Below are positions 10,708 to 19,706 of a stretch of DNA of 64,000 nt, in pieces. The stretch's first letter is position 1. The number at the start of each line of letters is the position of its first letter. Made by a program: the position numbers and the translations under genes. The notes under the pieces were generated by a model. It worked only from the letters and a program-made list of their open reading frames with translations, did not search any database and was not told the DNA's origin. Location: NCBI RefSeq assembly GCF_002920895.1, contig NZ_PQVG01000004.1:124001-188000 (forward strand), written 5' to 3'. The DNA comes from Flavobacterium alvei (GTDB lineage: Bacteria; Bacteroidota; Bacteroidia; Flavobacteriales; Flavobacteriaceae).

Positions 10708-11184
10708 ATGAAAGACGTTTTCTCCATAAAAGAGGCCAAACAAAAGATAGAATTTTTTTGTTCCTATCAAGAAAGATGTCACGAAGAAGTGGTTGATAAA
10801 CTGCGAAGTATGAAAATGGATTCGGGTGAAATAGACCAAATAATGGTGCATCTTATCGCTGAAAATTTTCTCAACGAAGAACGTTTTGCCTGTAGTTTTG
10901 CCAGAGGAAAACACCGCATCAAGCATTGGGGAAAAATTAGGATTACCAACGAATTGAAATTCAAAAACATATCACAAACGCTCATCAATACAGCGTTGAA
11001 TGAAATCACTCCCGAAGAATATTTAGAAACATTTCACGCATTAGCCGAAAGAAATTGGCAATCTATTCGAGAAACGAATACCTTAAAAAAACGTAAAAAA
11101 TTCTGTGACTATATGCTTAGACGTGGTTTTGAAAGCAATCTGGTTTACGATAAAGTGAAGGAATTAGAAAACAGTATTCAGTAA
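10708..11184 (+). CDS. recX: RecX family regulatory protein
   Basis: A 158-residue protein, within the usual RecX size. RecX proteins bind RecA filaments and limit recombination and SOS activity. The sequence has the three tandem three-helix repeats of the family: an N-terminal unit with CSYQERCHEEV, a central unit with LIAENFLNEERFACSFARGK and HWGKIRI, and a C-terminal unit with KRKKFCDYMLRRGFESNLV. It stands alone, divergent from the giant surface gene and convergent with a ketosynthase. recA is not in this window. The call rests on the FLNE-RFA-FARGK and the G-(I/K)-x-I-x-x-EL patterns, which are characteristic. Confidence 0.92.
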   Translation: MKDVFSIKEAKQKIEFFCSYQERCHEEVVDKLRSMKMDSGEIDQIMVHLIAENFLNEERFACSFARGKHRIKHWGKIRITNELKFKNISQTLINTALNEITPEEYLETFHALAERNWQSIRETNTLKKRKKFCDYMLRRGFESNLVYDKVKELENSIQ

Positions 11185-11283
11185 TTAGTTTTCAGTTTTT
11201 TGAGTATTCCGTTCTAATGAAATATTGAATGGTCAGCACTACACGAATTTACAACAACAAAAATCACTTTGAAATATCAGTGG

Positions 11284-11360
11284 AAATCCGTTTAATCCGT
11301 TCAAATCTGTGGCTAAAAATTCGTGAACTTTGTACCTTCTTTGTGGACTTCGTGGTTAAA
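11284..11360 (+). repeat. Intergenic repeat of the AATCTGTGGCTAAAAA type
   Basis: The gap between recX and the ketosynthase holds AATCCG twice, then AAATCTGTGGCTAAAAA, then stretches built on TTGTG and TTCGTGG. It runs into the TAA stop codon of the minus-strand ketosynthase. The same AAATCTGTGGCTAAAAA core recurs near 59463. Similar sequences are, in my experience, frequent between genes in flavobacteria; this looks like a dispersed non-coding repeat. Confidence 0.5.
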
Positions 11361-12561
11361 TACTCAACAAAATACTCACTGCATTCCCGCCAAAACCAAC
11401 TGAATTTACAAGTACTTTTCGAATTTGTTTTCTAGGTTTTTGAACTTCCGCAAATGGAACGCCAATAAATTCCTGTTGTAGCATCATCAAAATTCCCAAT
11501 TCAATACTCAACATTCCCGAAGCACCAAAAGTGTGGCCAATTTTCCATTTGTTGGTTGTAAGCATTGGCAAATTCCCGCCAAAAACCTTTTGAATAGCTT
11601 TGTATTCTGTTAAATCACCTGCTTTTGTTCCTGGAGCGTGCATCACTATGGCATCAACTTCTAATAAATCTGTGTTTTCTAAAGCCATTTTCATCGATCT
11701 CTGAAAACAAATCGCTTCTGCTGAAATGGAGATGTTGTGTTCTAAAATTTCGGTGGCATAACCAATTCCTGCTACATAAGCCAAAGCATTCTCTTTTTTT
11801 CCAATTTCCAAACAACAAACTGCTGCTCCTTCGCCAAGAATCATTGTGTTTTGTGTTTTCTCTAAATCCAATGCTCGGTTGGGAAACGCTTCTTCACTGT
11901 TAGAATAAATTTTTAAAGCCCGCATTTGACCAATCGTAAAATCCGTCAATGGCGCTTCACTTCCACCAACCAGAAATTTGTCAGTCATTCCAGCACGAAG
12001 CCAAGCCACACCATTCAACAAGGCATGCAAAGCCGTAGAACAAGTAATAGAATGCGAAATTTCGGGACCCAAACTTTGTAAATCGTGGGCAACCCAAGAA
12101 GAAATATTGCCTAAAGTCGTCGTTGGCGAAGCTAAAGTTTGTGCTTTTCCAGTTTCTAAATAGTCCTTAAAATGTTTTTCGAATAAATCAGTAGCTCCAC
12201 GAGAAGAACCGATGTTGATTCCAAAAATATCTTTAGTTGTCCAGCCCGAATTTTCTATAGCTTTTCTAGATGCTACCATAGCATACAAAACCGATTTGTC
12301 TAAAGATTTATATTTAATATCTGATTGCCTTAAAGCTTCGACTAATACTTTTGAACTGTCATCCAACTGAGCAACAAGGGTTTGTTTATGGTCTAAAAAT
12401 TGAGTTGTAAAACAATGATTCTCCTTTTTGTAATTTTCCCAAACTACTTTTGGGTCATTGCCCAATGGAGAAATCGATGCGAGTGCTGTTATGGAAATAA
12501 TTTGTGACAAGTCTTTTTGTTTTGTGGCAAAGGTCGTAAAGTTTTTTATTAAATGGAACAT
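11356..12561 (-). CDS. Stand-alone beta-ketoacyl synthase (FabB/FabF-like)
   Basis: A 401-residue thiolase-fold condensing enzyme expected to carry out decarboxylative Claisen condensation of an acyl chain with malonyl-ACP. The catalytic triad is intact: Cys174 in SITCSTALHA, His308 in MHAPGTKAGD, His343 in NKWKIGHTFGASG, with the supporting Lys338. It is diverged from the housekeeping FabF at 17590 (MHAP in place of MHGT, and a shorter overall length), so it is a second, specialised ketosynthase. No ACP, ketoreductase or dehydratase is adjacent, so its pathway (unusual fatty acid, aryl polyene/flexirubin-type pigment or other) is not determined here. The first 18 residues are unlike the family, which usually starts around ISITALASISPLG; a TTG at 12510 is an alternative start. 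Confidence 0.85.
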   Translation of the reverse strand: MFHLIKNFTTFATKQKDLSQIISITALASISPLGNDPKVVWENYKKENHCFTTQFLDHKQTLVAQLDDSSKVLVEALRQSDIKYKSLDKSVLYAMVASRKAIENSGWTTKDIFGINIGSSRGATDLFEKHFKDYLETGKAQTLASPTTTLGNISSWVAHDLQSLGPEISHSITCSTALHALLNGVAWLRAGMTDKFLVGGSEAPLTDFTIGQMRALKIYSNSEEAFPNRALDLEKTQNTMILGEGAAVCCLEIGKKENALAYVAGIGYATEILEHNISISAEAICFQRSMKMALENTDLLEVDAIVMHAPGTKAGDLTEYKAIQKVFGGNLPMLTTNKWKIGHTFGASGMLSIELGILMMLQQEFIGVPFAEVQKPRKQIRKVLVNSVGFGGNAVSILLSI

Positions 12562-12721
12562 AAAAAACAGAACAAGAATGGTGCAAATTCGAGTGATTTG
12601 CTCAAATTTTATTGTTTTATTTTTTAAAAAGTCAAATCCAAAATCAAAAACTTATGTTGCTGTTTTTGTGAATTTTGTGTTCAAAAAACAGCAGATACAT
12701 TTTACTTGACTTTATTCCAAT

Positions 12722-12751
12722 AAAAAAGGTGGAATTCCTTCCACCCTTTTT
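12722..12751 (-). terminator. Terminator downstream of purF
   Basis: GGTGGAA and TTCCACC arms around TTCC are flanked by A-runs on one side and T-runs on the other, so the hairpin could work in either direction. It lies about 130 bases past the purF stop and is the only clear structure in the 12562-12881 gap. Confidence 0.7.
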
Positions 12752-12881
12752 GCCCCAAATCTACCATAAACTTAACCTACTAATATTATGGTGAAACAAA
12801 GATATCTTCTTAATCGTGTGATGACAAATATTTTAGACGAAATACTAAAATATTCGACAAAATACCTATAATAGGGTTATT

Positions 12882-14780
12882 TTAATACGCTCTTGCATTT
12901 TTTCCTTCATAAAAATTCATAAATGCCTTATTTACAACACGATTCCCCCCTGGAGTTGGATAATCTCCTGTGAAATACCAATCACCTAAATTTTTCGGAC
13001 ATGCTATATGTAAATTTTCAACCGTTTGAAAAATAATTTTCACTTCGGCATTAATTCCTGGCGAACTTAAGAGTTCTGAAATTTTATTCGAAATTTCCTG
13101 TGGCTGGAATGGCGCATAAATTTCGGTAACAAAATTAACCACTTCGTTATCATGTAAATGCTCTTGTTCTTTGCATTTAGCATAAACTTCATCAACAATA
13201 TGATACAAATTTCTCTCTTTCAATAATTCTAATGCCGCTCTAAAAGCGACCAATCCCTCTAATTTTGCCATGTCAATTCCATAACAATCTGGATAGCGAA
13301 TTTGTGGAGCAGAAGAAACAACAACTATACTTTTGGGTTTCAAACGATCCATCATTTTGATAATACTCATTTTGAGCGTTGTTCCTCTCACAATACTATC
13401 GTCAATGATTACCAAATTGTCTGTTGGTTTTATTACACCATAGGTAACATCATAAACGTGAGCCACTAAATCATCGCGACTGCTGTCCTCAGTGATGAAA
13501 GTTCTTAATTTTGCATCTTTGATGGCTACTTTTTCGGTACGGATTTTTACCGCCAGTATTTCCTCTAATTTTTCTTTGGTTAATTTTTTTCTATTTTCTA
13601 GAATATAATTATTTTTTCTTTGATTTAAAAAATCCTGAGCCGCTTCAACCATTCCGTAAAAAGAAGTTTCGGCAGTATTTGGAATATAAGAAAAAACAGT
13701 GTTGTCTGTATCATCATCAATGGCTTCAAGAACTGCAGGAAGAACAAGTTTTCCTAAATTTTTTCGTTCCTGATAGATTTCGGCATCACTACCTCGAGAG
13801 AAATAAATTCTTTCGAATGAACAGGCTTTTTTAACGGTTGGTACAAGAATTTCTTCCTCAGTTACTGTTCCATTTTTCTTGATAATCAAAGCATTTCCAG
13901 GCTGAAGCTCCTGAACTTTCTCGAATGGCACATTAAAAACCGTTTGAATAACTGGTCGTTCTGAAGCAACAACTACAATTTCATCATCTTCATAAAAATA
14001 AGCCGGACGAATTCCTGCTGGATCTCTAAAAACAAAGGCGTCACCGTGACCTAAAAGACCAGCCATTGCATAACCCCCATCGAAGTTTTTAGAGGCTCGT
14101 TTCAAAATTCTAGCTATGTCTAATTTTTCGGCAATTACTGGTGAGGCTTCTCTTTTATTCAATCCATTATTTTTGCATTCTTGGTACAAATCGGTAACAG
14201 CATTATCTAGAAAATGTCCAATTTTTTCCATCACTGTAACCGTATCGGCCATCTCTTTTGGATGTTGTCCCAATTCGATCAAACTTTGAAAAAGCTCAGT
14301 CACATTGGTCATATTGAAATTTCCGGCCAAAATTAAATTACGGTGCATCCAGTTGTTTTGACGCAAAAAAGGATGAACACTTTCGATACTGTTTTTCCCA
14401 AAAGTACCATAACGAACATGTCCTAAAAACAATTCGCCTAAATAAGGAATTTCCTTTTTTTGCAAAGCTACATTATCTGCATACTCAGGATTTGCGGCCA
14501 ACTCTTCATTGATCCTGTCGTTTATTTGGGCAAATACATCTTGAATAGGTTGAGCAGCATTCGACCTTACTCTGCTTATGTATCGTTCTCCAGGCTCAAC
14601 ATCTAGTTTGATGCTTGCAAAACCGGCTCCATCTTGTCCCCGATTGTGCTGCTTCTCCATCAAGAGATACATTTTTTTTATCCCGTAAAAAGCAGTTCCG
14701 TATTTTTCTTTATAGAATTCTAACGGTTTTTTTAATCTTAAAAGGGCAATGCCACATTCGTGTTTAATTGCGTCGCTCAT
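12882..14780 (-). CDS. purF: Amidophosphoribosyltransferase (PurF-type, long form)
   Basis: Catalyses the first step of purine synthesis: PRPP + glutamine to phosphoribosylamine. The N-terminal Ntn-hydrolase glutaminase domain would start at Cys9 (MSDAIKHECGIAL) after removal of a short leader. NRGQDGAG and GHVRYGT motifs follow, as in class II glutamine amidotransferases. The C-terminal half has a phosphoribosyltransferase domain with the PRPP loop VVIDDSIVRGTT. At 632 residues it is well over the roughly 470-510 usual for PurF. The extra length is spread over insertions in the glutaminase domain and a C-terminal extension after the PRTase fold, a form I associate with Bacteroidetes. Together with the linked purN this supports a real purine role, but a paralogue elsewhere in the genome is possible. 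Confidence 0.92.
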   Translation of the reverse strand: MSDAIKHECGIALLRLKKPLEFYKEKYGTAFYGIKKMYLLMEKQHNRGQDGAGFASIKLDVEPGERYISRVRSNAAQPIQDVFAQINDRINEELAANPEYADNVALQKKEIPYLGELFLGHVRYGTFGKNSIESVHPFLRQNNWMHRNLILAGNFNMTNVTELFQSLIELGQHPKEMADTVTVMEKIGHFLDNAVTDLYQECKNNGLNKREASPVIAEKLDIARILKRASKNFDGGYAMAGLLGHGDAFVFRDPAGIRPAYFYEDDEIVVVASERPVIQTVFNVPFEKVQELQPGNALIIKKNGTVTEEEILVPTVKKACSFERIYFSRGSDAEIYQERKNLGKLVLPAVLEAIDDDTDNTVFSYIPNTAETSFYGMVEAAQDFLNQRKNNYILENRKKLTKEKLEEILAVKIRTEKVAIKDAKLRTFITEDSSRDDLVAHVYDVTYGVIKPTDNLVIIDDSIVRGTTLKMSIIKMMDRLKPKSIVVVSSAPQIRYPDCYGIDMAKLEGLVAFRAALELLKERNLYHIVDEVYAKCKEQEHLHDNEVVNFVTEIYAPFQPQEISNKISELLSSPGINAEVKIIFQTVENLHIACPKNLGDWYFTGDYPTPGGNRVVNKAFMNFYEGKNARAY

Positions 14781-14907
14781 TGTGTTGTTGTTTGTGGTTT
14801 AGTTGTATTGTTAGACAATTAAATTGTCGTCTTGAATTCATTAAATTAATTTTCAATCTCGTTTTTTATTCGTAATTGACGTATAAAAATTCACTTATTC
14901 CTATTAA

Positions 14908-14933
14908 TCAAAAAAGCCCCGTTTCCGAGGCTT
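14908..14933 (-). terminator. Terminator downstream of the PfkB kinase gene
   Basis: On the minus strand AAGCCTCG-GAAA-CGGGGCTT, with a stable GAAA tetraloop, is followed by TTTTGATT. It sits 12 bases past the stop of the kinase gene. Confidence 0.8.
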
Positions 14934-14945
14934 CTTTATAAAAAG

Positions 14946-15869
14946 CTATATTTCTATATCAAATTGAGTTAAGGATTTGAATTGTTGCAATCTAGCAATC
15001 ACTTCATCCTTCTCTAGATGTACCATTCTTTCGGTTCCAAATCTCTCGACACAAAAAGAAGCGAGATTAGACCCATAAATGATAGCGTTTTTCATATTTT
15101 CGAATGATATGTTTTCACTTTGTGTAATATACCCTGCAAATCCTCCTGCAAAGGTATCTCCTGCTCCTGTTGGATCAAAAACTTCTTCTAACGGCAAAGC
15201 TGGGGCAAAGAAAATTTTGTGATCGTGAAACAACAAAGCGCCGTGTTCTCCTTTTTTAATAACTACATATTCTGGTCCCATTGCGTGGATTTTTGCAGCT
15301 GCTTTTACCAATGAATATTCTCCCGAAAGTTGTCTTGCTTCTTCATCGTTAATGGTAATTACATCAACACGTTTTATCACTTCCATTAATTCTGGCAATG
15401 CACAATCCATCCAAAAATTCATGGTATCAAGAACCACTAATTTAGGTTTAACATCCATTTGGTCTAAAACACTAATTTGAACCAATGGATGAAGATTTCC
15501 TAACATTACAACATCGGCAGTTTTGAATTTTTGTGGCACTTTGGGTTGAAAATCAGCCAAAACATTCAACTCGGTTGCCAAGGTATCTCTAGAATTCAAA
15601 TCGTTGTGGTACAAACCACTCCAAAAGAAAGTTTTTCCTCCTTTAACGATTTCAAGACCTGAAATATCGATGTTTCTATCAGTTAATAAATCTAAATATT
15701 CTTGTGGAAAATCATCTCCAACTACCGAAACAATGGCAGATTCTAGATTAAAATGAGAAGCCGAAAGCCCAATATAGGTTCCTGCCCCACCCAAAATTTT
15801 GTCTGTTTTACCAAAAGGCGTTTCAATGGCGTCGAAAGCTACTGTTCCAACAATCAATAATTTATTCAT
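14946..15869 (-). CDS. PfkB family sugar/nucleoside kinase
   Basis: A 307-residue ribokinase-fold kinase. The C-terminal PfkB signature DPTGAGDTFAGGF contains the catalytic Asp and the anion-hole glycines, and the N-terminal region has the GGAGTYIG substrate-binding segment. Members phosphorylate sugars or nucleosides with ATP; the substrate cannot be fixed from sequence. Lying between purF and rnhA-purN, a nucleoside substrate is possible, but that is inference. A separate promoter at 15893-15924 and its own terminator make it a single-gene transcript. Confidence 0.9.
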   Translation of the reverse strand: MNKLLIVGTVAFDAIETPFGKTDKILGGAGTYIGLSASHFNLESAIVSVVGDDFPQEYLDLLTDRNIDISGLEIVKGGKTFFWSGLYHNDLNSRDTLATELNVLADFQPKVPQKFKTADVVMLGNLHPLVQISVLDQMDVKPKLVVLDTMNFWMDCALPELMEVIKRVDVITINDEEARQLSGEYSLVKAAAKIHAMGPEYVVIKKGEHGALLFHDHKIFFAPALPLEEVFDPTGAGDTFAGGFAGYITQSENISFENMKNAIIYGSNLASFCVERFGTERMVHLEKDEVIARLQQFKSLTQFDIEI

Positions 15870-15892
15870 TTGATGTGATTCGAATTAAGCGG

Positions 15893-15924
15893 CAAAGATA
15901 GTTTATAAGTTTTAGAGTTGCAAA
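15893..15924 (-). promoter_or_regulatory. Promoter of the PfkB kinase gene
   Basis: TATCTTTG (15900-15893), a perfect -7 element, has TTTG 20 bases upstream (15924-15921). Transcription would start about 18 bases before the ATG. The -33 element lies just beyond the end of rnhA. Confidence 0.7.
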
Positions 15925-15944
15925 GGATGAAGCTCTCAAAGTTT

Positions 15945-16424
15945 TCATAAAAGTTTTTCATCTTCCTTTTCATAAAAAGCATCAATCGAAAGCTCTTTTT
16001 GATTCGAAGCCATAACTGCCAATTCATCGCAACGTTCGTTTTGAGGGTGATTATTATGCCCTTTTATCCATTTGAAATCGACTTGATGTTTTCTGTAAAC
16101 AACCAGAAATCGCTTCCATAAATCGGGATTTTTCTTGCCTGCAAAACCTTTTTTCTCCCAGCCAAACACCCATTTCTTCAAAACAGAATCCACGACATAT
16201 TTAGAATCAGAAACTATCAACACTTTCATATTGGGATTTTTCAATTTTTCGAGACCCACAATCACGGCCAATAATTCCATCCTATTATTGGTGGTATGAC
16301 GAAAACCTTCGTAAAATTCTTTTTTATGCGGCGTACCCACCAATTCCATCACGACACCATAACCGCCTCGACCAGGATTGCCTTTGGCAGCACCATCAGT
16401 ATATATGTGTACGTCGTGTTGCAA
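15945..16424 (-). CDS. rnhA: Ribonuclease HI
   Basis: A 159-residue enzyme that degrades the RNA strand of RNA-DNA hybrids. All four catalytic acidic residues are present: Asp10 (YTDGAAKGNPG), Glu50 (NNRMELLA), Asp73 (VSDSKYV) and Asp133 (ERCDELA). The mobile His123 (KGHNNHPQNE) and a basic protrusion (WVFGWEKKGFAGKKN) like that of E. coli RNase HI are also present. It starts 9 bases after the purN stop, so purN and rnhA form an operon. Confidence 0.96.
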   Translation of the reverse strand: MQHDVHIYTDGAAKGNPGRGGYGVVMELVGTPHKKEFYEGFRHTTNNRMELLAVIVGLEKLKNPNMKVLIVSDSKYVVDSVLKKWVFGWEKKGFAGKKNPDLWKRFLVVYRKHQVDFKWIKGHNNHPQNERCDELAVMASNQKELSIDAFYEKEDEKLL

Positions 16425-16433
16425 AGTTTGAAG

Positions 16434-17003
16434 TTAAAGGTCAGATTTAAGAAGATCTTCAATTACTGACGGAAAGTACTTTTGTTCTAGTTCGTGTATT
16501 TTTTCGGCCACTACTTCGGGTGTGTCTGTGACCAAAACTGTTACTCTTTTTTGAAAAATAATGCTTCCTTCGTCATAATTTTCATTTACATAATGAATGG
16601 TGATTCCGGTTTCCTTTTCTTTATTTTCGACAATAGCTTGATGCACGTTCATACCATACATTCCTTTTCCACCATATTTTGGCAACAACGCGGGATGGAT
16701 ATTTATTATAGTATTAGGATAAACTTCGATGATGTCTTTAGGCATTTTTAATAAAAAACCAGCAAGAACGATTAAATTTGGAGCAAAACCAATAATTTTT
16801 TGTAAGACTTTGCCTTGATTTAATTCTTCTTTCGAGAAAATTTCAGTAGGAATTTGAAATTTTTGGGCTCTTTCAATCACCTTTGCTTTTGGATTGTTAG
16901 TAAAAACAGCAACAACCTTCGCTAGGTCTTTATGCTCAAAAAATTTTATGATATTTTCGGCATTAGAGCCCGAACCCGAAGCAAATATTAGGATTTTATT
17001 CAT
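16434..17003 (-). CDS. purN: Phosphoribosylglycinamide formyltransferase (PurN)
   Basis: Transfers a formyl group from 10-formyl-THF to GAR in purine synthesis. I place the start at the ATG at 17003 (MNKILIFASGSGSNAENI), giving 189 residues, the normal PurN length with the nucleotide-binding FASGSGSN loop at the N-terminus. The frame is open further upstream but that sequence is unlike the family. Catalytic residues are recognisable: Asn/His in IINIHPALLPKYGG and Asp in YDEGSII. It is the first gene of a purN-rnhA operon and diverges from acpP. Confidence 0.95.
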   Translation of the reverse strand: MNKILIFASGSGSNAENIIKFFEHKDLAKVVAVFTNNPKAKVIERAQKFQIPTEIFSKEELNQGKVLQKIIGFAPNLIVLAGFLLKMPKDIIEVYPNTIINIHPALLPKYGGKGMYGMNVHQAIVENKEKETGITIHYVNENYDEGSIIFQKRVTVLVTDTPEVVAEKIHELEQKYFPSVIEDLLKSDL

Positions 17004-17119
17004 AACTACATTAATTTCATTTATGCAAAAAAAGGAATAAAAAGTGATAATAAATAACATTATGAAGTCTTTGTGAAATTTATTTTATAAATTAGCTGAC
17101 ACATTTATTAACTAAATAG

Positions 17120-17148
17120 TTGTTTTAAAATAAAGTTTTTTATTTTTG
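17120..17148 (+). promoter_or_regulatory. acpP promoter
   Basis: TATTTTTG (17141-17148) is a perfect -7 element, with TTG at 17120-17122, 18 bases upstream. The predicted leader before acpP is about 25 nt, consistent with a strongly expressed gene. Confidence 0.75.
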
Positions 17149-17178
17149 CCAACAAATTAAAAATTAAAATTAAAGATT

Positions 17179-17415
17179 ATGTCAGACATTGCATCAAGAG
17201 TAAAAGCGATTATCGTAGACAAATTAGGTGTTGACGAAAACGAAGTTGTAACAGAAGCAAGCTTCACTAATGATTTAGGAGCTGATTCATTAGACACAGT
17301 AGAACTTATCATGGAATTCGAAAAAGAATTTGATATTCAAATTCCAGACGACCAAGCTGAAAACATTGCTACTGTAGGTCAAGCAATTTCTTATATCGAA
17401 GAAGCTAAAAAATAA
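17179..17415 (+). CDS. acpP: Acyl carrier protein
   Basis: A 78-residue acidic protein carrying the growing fatty-acyl chain. Phosphopantetheine would attach at Ser37 in [11 protein letters not shown], the canonical site. Length, charge and the four-helix pattern are those of bacterial ACP. It is followed by a strong terminator and then fabF, so acpP probably gives a short abundant transcript of its own plus some read-through into fabF-rnc. Confidence 0.98.
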   Translation: MSDIASRVKAIIVDKLGVDENEVVTEASFTNDLGADSLDTVELIMEFEKEFDIQIPDDQAENIATVGQAISYIEEAKK

Positions 17416-17421
17416 TAAAAA

Positions 17422-17461
17422 AACACCCGATTGCATTATTGTAATCGGGTGTTATTATTTT
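17422..17461 (+). terminator. acpP terminator
   Basis: Fourteen base pairs (AACACCCGATTGCA with TGTAATCGGGTGTT, one G-U pair) close a TTAT loop, followed by ATTATTTTT. It lies immediately after the acpP stop. Confidence 0.88.
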
Positions 17462-17589
17462 TAAAATTAAATTCTGGATTGAAATTCAATCAAAAAAAAT
17501 ATTTATATAATACCCATAGCTCTTTTGTGACACTAATTCAGCAAGATAGCATGGGTTTTATTTGTTTAAAAATACTAATTTAATAAATT

Positions 17590-18843
17590 ATGGAATTAAG
17601 GCGAGTTGTTGTAACAGGTCTAGGTGCTCTTACTCCGATAGGAAATAACATTCAGGAGTATTGGAATGGACTTATTAACGGCATTAGTGGAGCGGCTCCA
17701 ATAACGTATTATGATCCTTCAAAATTTAGAACTCATTTTGCTTGTGAGGTAAAGAACTTCAATGTTGAAGACTTCATAGACAGAAAAGAAGCTCGAAAAA
17801 TGGATCGTTATGCGCAATATGCTCTGGTTGCTGCCGAGGAAGCTGTGCAAGATGCTGGTTTCAATTTTGAAAAATTAGACAAAGATCGAGTGGGCGTTAT
17901 TTGGGGCTCAGGTATTGGCGGATTAGAAACTTTTCAAGTAGAGGTTTTAAATTTTGCTGCGGGTGATGGAACTCCAAAATTCAACCCTTTCTTTATACCC
18001 AAAATGATTGCCGACATTGCGGGTGGTCATATTTCGATAAAATATGGGTTTAGAGGCCCGAATTTTACAACTGTTTCGGCTTGTGCTTCCTCTACAAACG
18101 CAATCATTGATGCTTTCAATTATATTCGTTTAGGACATGCAGATGCCGTGGTAACCGGTGGATCAGAAGCCGCAGTTACAATTGCTGGAATGGGCGGATT
18201 TAATGCAATGCACGCTCTTTCGACAAGAAATGACGATCCAAAAACAGCTTCAAGACCAATGGATAAAGACCGTGATGGTTTTGTTCTTGGTGAAGGTGCA
18301 GGAGCTTTAATTCTAGAAGAATACGAACACGCTATCGCTCGTGGAGCCACTATTTATTGCGAAATTGGCGGCGGCGGAATGTCGGCAGATGCACATCACA
18401 TTACAGCACCACATCCAGAAGGATTGGGAGCCAAAAATGTTATGCTAAACTGCTTGAGAGATGCTGGATTGAAACCAACTGATGTAGATGGTGTGAATAT
18501 GCACGGAACATCAACTCCGCTTGGAGATTACGCAGAGTCTAAAGCAATACAACATGTTTTTGGCGATCACGCCTATACCATGAACTTGAACTCAACAAAA
18601 TCAATGACAGGGCATTTGCTTGGAGCTGCTGGTGCAATAGAAACTATTTCGTCTATTCTCTCTATAAAACATGGAATTATCCCTCCAACAATCAATCATT
18701 TTACAGATGACGAAGGCATTGATCCAAAATTAAACTTCACTTTTAATGTAGCTCAAAAAAGAGATGTGAAAGTTTTAATGAGCAATACTTTTGGTTTTGG
18801 CGGACACAATGCTTGTGTATTAGTTAAAAAATTAGATATCTAA
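17590..18843 (+). CDS. fabF: Beta-ketoacyl-ACP synthase II
   Basis: The housekeeping elongation condensing enzyme, 417 residues, the usual FabF length. The Cys-His-His triad is intact: Cys165 (VSACASSTNAI), His305 (MHGTSTPLGD) and His342, with Lys337 (NSTKSMTGHLLGAAGA). It directly follows acpP, the classic arrangement, and is 9 bases upstream of rnc. The start ATG at 17590 gives the expected MELRRVVVTGLGALTP beginning. Confidence 0.98.
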   Translation: MELRRVVVTGLGALTPIGNNIQEYWNGLINGISGAAPITYYDPSKFRTHFACEVKNFNVEDFIDRKEARKMDRYAQYALVAAEEAVQDAGFNFEKLDKDRVGVIWGSGIGGLETFQVEVLNFAAGDGTPKFNPFFIPKMIADIAGGHISIKYGFRGPNFTTVSACASSTNAIIDAFNYIRLGHADAVVTGGSEAAVTIAGMGGFNAMHALSTRNDDPKTASRPMDKDRDGFVLGEGAGALILEEYEHAIARGATIYCEIGGGGMSADAHHITAPHPEGLGAKNVMLNCLRDAGLKPTDVDGVNMHGTSTPLGDYAESKAIQHVFGDHAYTMNLNSTKSMTGHLLGAAGAIETISSILSIKHGIIPPTINHFTDDEGIDPKLNFTFNVAQKRDVKVLMSNTFGFGGHNACVLVKKLDI

Positions 18844-18852
18844 TTCGTATAA

Positions 18853-19593
18853 ATGAGACTAATTAGAAAAATATTTTCAAAATCCCGTTCTCTTGAAGAC
18901 GGGATTTTTTTTGATTCTATTAGCGAAATACTAGGATTTGCTCCCTTAAATTTAGAGCATTTCAAAAAAGCATTCACACACCGCTCTTCAAACAAACAAG
19001 ATTCTATTGGTAATGCAATAAATTATGAACGCTTAGAATTTCTAGGTGACGCCATGCTAAGCGCGGTGATAGCAGCACATTTATTTAACAAAGTTCCCGC
19101 TGGCGATGAAGGTTATTTAACAAAAATGCGTTCCAAAATTGTGAGTCGAGAACATTTGAATGAACTTGGAAAAGATTTGAATCTCGTTCGATTCATTGAA
19201 AGTAAAGTTCCTGTTCAACATTTTGGCGAAAACATTCACGGCAATATTTTTGAATCATTGGTAGGTGCCATTTATTTAGACCGAGGATATGAATATTGCG
19301 AAAAATTTATTCAAAAAAGAGTCATTATTCCGTATGTTGATATTGCTAGACTGGAAGGTAAAGTAATTAGCTACAAAAGCTTATTGATTGAATGGTGTCA
19401 AAAAGAAAAAAGGCAATTTCACTATGATATTTTTGACGATAACGGAATTGATGGACAGCGTTTTTTTGGTGTAAAACTGAGCATTGACGAGAAAGTTATT
19501 GCAAAGGCTAGAGCAACATCTAAAAAGAAAGCAGAAGAAAAAGCATCACAACGAGCCTATTTTGCCTTTCAAAAGAAAATTGATTTAAAATAG
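18853..19593 (+). CDS. rnc: Ribonuclease III
   Basis: Cleaves double-stranded RNA in rRNA and mRNA processing; 246 residues. The N-terminal RNase III domain carries the signature NYERLEFLGDAMLSAVI with the catalytic Glu/Asp residues, and ESLVGAIYLDRGY supplies the second acidic patch. The C-terminal double-stranded RNA-binding domain spans about residues 175-240 (SYKSLLIEWCQKE ... KKKAEEKASQRA). It follows fabF by 9 bases, so it is probably co-transcribed with it. Confidence 0.97.
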   Translation: MRLIRKIFSKSRSLEDGIFFDSISEILGFAPLNLEHFKKAFTHRSSNKQDSIGNAINYERLEFLGDAMLSAVIAAHLFNKVPAGDEGYLTKMRSKIVSREHLNELGKDLNLVRFIESKVPVQHFGENIHGNIFESLVGAIYLDRGYEYCEKFIQKRVIIPYVDIARLEGKVISYKSLLIEWCQKEKRQFHYDIFDDNGIDGQRFFGVKLSIDEKVIAKARATSKKKAEEKASQRAYFAFQKKIDLK

Positions 19594-19706
19594 TCGAAAT
19601 TTCTTTAATTTATAACGTTTTCGCAATTAAAAGAGAAAAAACATAGATTTTGTCAGGTTAATGCTCCGTTAGAAATGCTATCTTTACAACTTATTTTTTA
19701 TAGAAA

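Noticed and set aside
11229..11435. 68-codon plus-strand frame between recX and the ketosynthase
   Set aside because: It consists of the intergenic repeat plus antisense of the ketosynthase C-terminus.
12458..12709. 83-codon plus-strand frame overlapping the ketosynthase N-terminus
   Set aside because: Mostly antisense to a well-supported gene, with a composition typical of AT-rich non-coding sequence.
17004..17060. N-terminal extension of PurN
   Set aside because: The 19 extra residues are hydrophobic and unlike PurN, whose nucleotide loop normally begins at the ATG at 17003.
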